The position numbers and the translations under genes were made by a program. The notes under the pieces are model-generated. The model saw nothing but the letters and a program-made list of their open reading frames with translations, was not told the origin of the DNA and did not search any database. From the NCBI RefSeq assembly GCF_900109935.1, contig NZ_FOBV01000006.1:124001-188000 (forward strand): 64,000 nucleotides of DNA, read 5' to 3'. Below, piece by piece: positions 62,325 through 64,000 of this stretch; position 1 is the first letter of the stretch; each line of letters starts with the position of its first letter. The stretch comes from Chryseobacterium taichungense. Its GTDB lineage: Bacteria > Bacteroidota > Bacteroidia > Flavobacteriales > Weeksellaceae.

Positions 62325-63779
62325 TTAGAATTGCAATTTAAATGGTCCCTCAAAATAGGTTTGATAAGAATCTACCAGTTTTCCATTCATATCATAAACC
62401 CCGATGGTGATATTCTGTTTAGAAAGGTTCATTTCGTTTTCAGGGAAGCTGATGTTCACTGTACCTTTAGTAATTTTATCACGCTCTACAGGGATTTTGC
62501 TTGAAGCACTGTAGATTACTTCTCCGTGTTTTGGTTCAATTACCTTGATGGTTACAATCTTCTTGTCATTGGTTTTATTCAAGAATGTATAATTGTAGGT
62601 ATTGGTAATTTTTCCGTCTCGTACAAAGAATGTACTTCCTGCAGGTTTAATGAATTTTGCTTCCATTTCTCCTCTGTTATAAAGTAGATAGCCGAGAAAT
62701 GCTGTCAACAGTACTAGAATTATGGCAAAGCCTTTCATTCTTCCTGTAAACCTGAATTTGGTTTCTTTTTCGATCTCATTTTCGGTAGCATACCGGATAA
62801 GGCCTTTCGGAAGACCCACTTTTTCCATTACTTCATCACACGCATCGATACACGCAGTACAGTTTACACATTCAAGCTGTTGACCATCTCTGATATCAAT
62901 TCCTGTAGGACATACCACCACACACTGATGACAATCTATGCAGTCACCTTTTCCGGCAGCTTTCCGGTCTTCACCTTTTCTCCATTTTGCTCTGTTTTCT
63001 CCTCTTTTAAAATCATAGAAAACATTTACCGTATCTTTATCGATCAAAACACCTTGTAATCTTCCGTAAGGGCAAACCAGTGTACAAACCTGCTCTCTGA
63101 ACCATGCAAATACAAAGTAAAATGCTGCAGTAAAGAGAATCATTACTATAAAGTTGGTAGGATGGGCAAACGGCCCTTCAGAAACAATAGTAAATACTTC
63201 TTTATAGCCCACAATGTACATGAACATAAAATGAGTTATGATGATTGAAATGATAATATAAATCGTCCATTTCAACCCTCTTTTCCAGATCTTTTCCGTA
63301 TTCCATTCCTGACGGTCAAGTTTCATCTGCTTATTCCTGTCTCCCTCAATCGCATATTCTATTTTACGGAAAATCATTTCTAGGAAAATTGTCTGAGGGC
63401 ATATCCAACCGCAGAAAATTCTACCGAAAGCAATCGTAAATACGATAATAAAAATAAGAGAAGCAATTGCTCCAAGCGTAAGAATGAAAAAATCCTGAGG
63501 ATAGAAAGGTTGTCCGAAAATAAAGAACTCCCTGTCGATCACGTTAAATAAGATAAGTGGGTTGCCATTAATCTTAATAAATGGAATCGAAAAATAAATT
63601 AACAATAAAATACAGCTTACGAGATACCTGTAATTGGTATACTTTCCTTTAGGCTTTCTGGGATAGACCCATTTCCTTTTTCCGGACTGATCCATAGTGC
63701 CTATAGAATCTCTGTAAGTTTCAGGGTCCAGAACCTGGCCCTGTCCGCCGCGTGCTTCTATTTCTTCTATATCTGACAT
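62325..63779 (-). CDS. ccoG: Cytochrome cbb3 oxidase accessory protein CcoG
   Basis: This 484-residue membrane Fe-S protein has five membrane segments, polyferredoxin-type domain and a C-terminal beta domain (about 370-484). Motifs: CGWICPQTIF, CTLVCPYGRLQGVL, then the ferredoxin-like CIDCHQCVVVCPTGIDIRDG and CVNCTACIDACDEVM. CcoG/FixG reduces Cu2+ and aids copper insertion in cbb3 oxidase; this is known for the family. The next gene upstream is the end of ccoP. The start at 63779 is the natural ATG. Confidence 0.95.
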   Translation of the reverse strand: MSDIEEIEARGGQGQVLDPETYRDSIGTMDQSGKRKWVYPRKPKGKYTNYRYLVSCILLLIYFSIPFIKINGNPLILFNVIDREFFIFGQPFYPQDFFILTLGAIASLIFIIVFTIAFGRIFCGWICPQTIFLEMIFRKIEYAIEGDRNKQMKLDRQEWNTEKIWKRGLKWTIYIIISIIITHFMFMYIVGYKEVFTIVSEGPFAHPTNFIVMILFTAAFYFVFAWFREQVCTLVCPYGRLQGVLIDKDTVNVFYDFKRGENRAKWRKGEDRKAAGKGDCIDCHQCVVVCPTGIDIRDGQQLECVNCTACIDACDEVMEKVGLPKGLIRYATENEIEKETKFRFTGRMKGFAIILVLLTAFLGYLLYNRGEMEAKFIKPAGSTFFVRDGKITNTYNYTFLNKTNDKKIVTIKVIEPKHGEVIYSASSKIPVERDKITKGTVNISFPENEMNLSKQNITIGVYDMNGKLVDSYQTYFEGPFKLQF

Positions 63780-63876
63780 TTGTAATATATTTAAAAAAAG
63801 AAAAACATAATTCGTTACTATTTTTAATGTAATAACAAATTATGTTTTTTCATATGTTTCTAATTTTTAGTTAAAA

Positions 63877-64000
63877 TTATTCTTTTTCCCAATGCGCTTC
63901 AGTTCCCTGAGGAGCTGCTCCACCCTGAGCTGGTGTCACCGGAGGTAATTCCTGGTTGATATGATATACATACGCTGCAATCTTTTCAATTTCAGCACCG
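63877..64000 (-). CDS. ccoP: cbb3 oxidase subunit III (CcoP), C-terminal fragment
   Basis: Only the last 40 codons are in the window, ending at TAA (complement of 63877-63879). They read GAEIEKIAAYVYHINQE, then LPPVTPAQGGAAPQGTEAHW and EKE. The first block is the end of a cytochrome c domain as in CcoP, and a Pro/Gly/Ala tail closes the protein. Its position directly before ccoG supports the call. The haem sites and the rest of ccoNOP lie beyond the end of the window. Confidence 0.78.
   Translation of the reverse strand, partial: GAEIEKIAAYVYHINQELPPVTPAQGGAAPQGTEAHWEKE

Noticed and set aside
1..64000. tRNA, rRNA and CRISPR arrays
   Set aside because: No T-loop signature of tRNA, no rRNA-like stretch and no regularly spaced identical repeats with unique spacers were seen. 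The 22-bp array has no spacers.

Overview
The window comes from a member of the Bacteroidota, class Flavobacteriia, most like Chryseobacterium/Elizabethkingia (Weeksellaceae). The evidence is AT-rich DNA, many genes preceded by the Bacteroidota -7 element TAnnTTTG, secreted proteins with C-terminal type IX secretion (T9SS) sorting domains, and a prolyl endopeptidase very close to the classic Elizabethkingia (formerly Flavobacterium meningosepticum) enzyme. It is chromosomal. No rRNA, tRNA, CRISPR, prophage or complete insertion sequence was seen.

Layout: 0-6 kb holds the end of a GDSL hydrolase, prs, rplY/ctc, sufS and an ECF sigma / membrane protein / envelope protein operon with an ECF-type promoter. 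6-10 kb holds two unrelated fumarases (class II and class I) transcribed divergently, with a small lipoprotein gene between two copies of a 62-bp direct repeat. 10-22 kb holds an AraC regulator, three T9SS-type proteins (one a GH13 amylase-family enzyme), prfA and prolyl endopeptidase. 22-31 kb holds methylmalonyl-CoA mutase, an attenuator-like leader followed by an RtcB-PrfH-TPR operon (predicted rescue and repair of damaged ribosomes), two tandem cytochrome c lipoproteins and meaB. 31-40 kb holds an M48 lipoprotein protease, an MlaE/MlaF lipid transporter with an outer-membrane gene broken by one in-frame TGA, a sugar-phosphate transferase, queE, folD, a ParE-type toxin-antitoxin pair and pgi. 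40-54 kb holds a Tat-exported GH125 mannosidase, acyl-CoA dehydrogenase, lon, a PpiD-like foldase, and an MCE (MlaD-like) protein followed by two Fe-S electron-transfer proteins. 54-59 kb is a small glycan group (membrane protein, GT4 glycosyltransferase, flippase). 59-64 kb holds serS and the accessory genes of a cbb3 oxidase, with the last 124 bases belonging to ccoP.

Most intergenic regions are explained by intrinsic terminators and -7 elements. The rest carry several kinds of repeat: a 22-bp palindromic tandem array, a 42-bp tandem array, a nested inverted-repeat element, short palindromes, and inverted word repeats directly after stop codons.

The strongest candidate for something undescribed is the leader of the rtcB-prfH operon. 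It has the best promoter nearby, a 25-codon ORF and an intrinsic terminator. Complementary segments can form mutually exclusive hairpins (1:2, 2:3, 3:4), as in amino-acid attenuators, and no consensus promoter is visible between the terminator and rtcB. All similarity statements rest on reading the sequence and on memory of the families; no database search was run.
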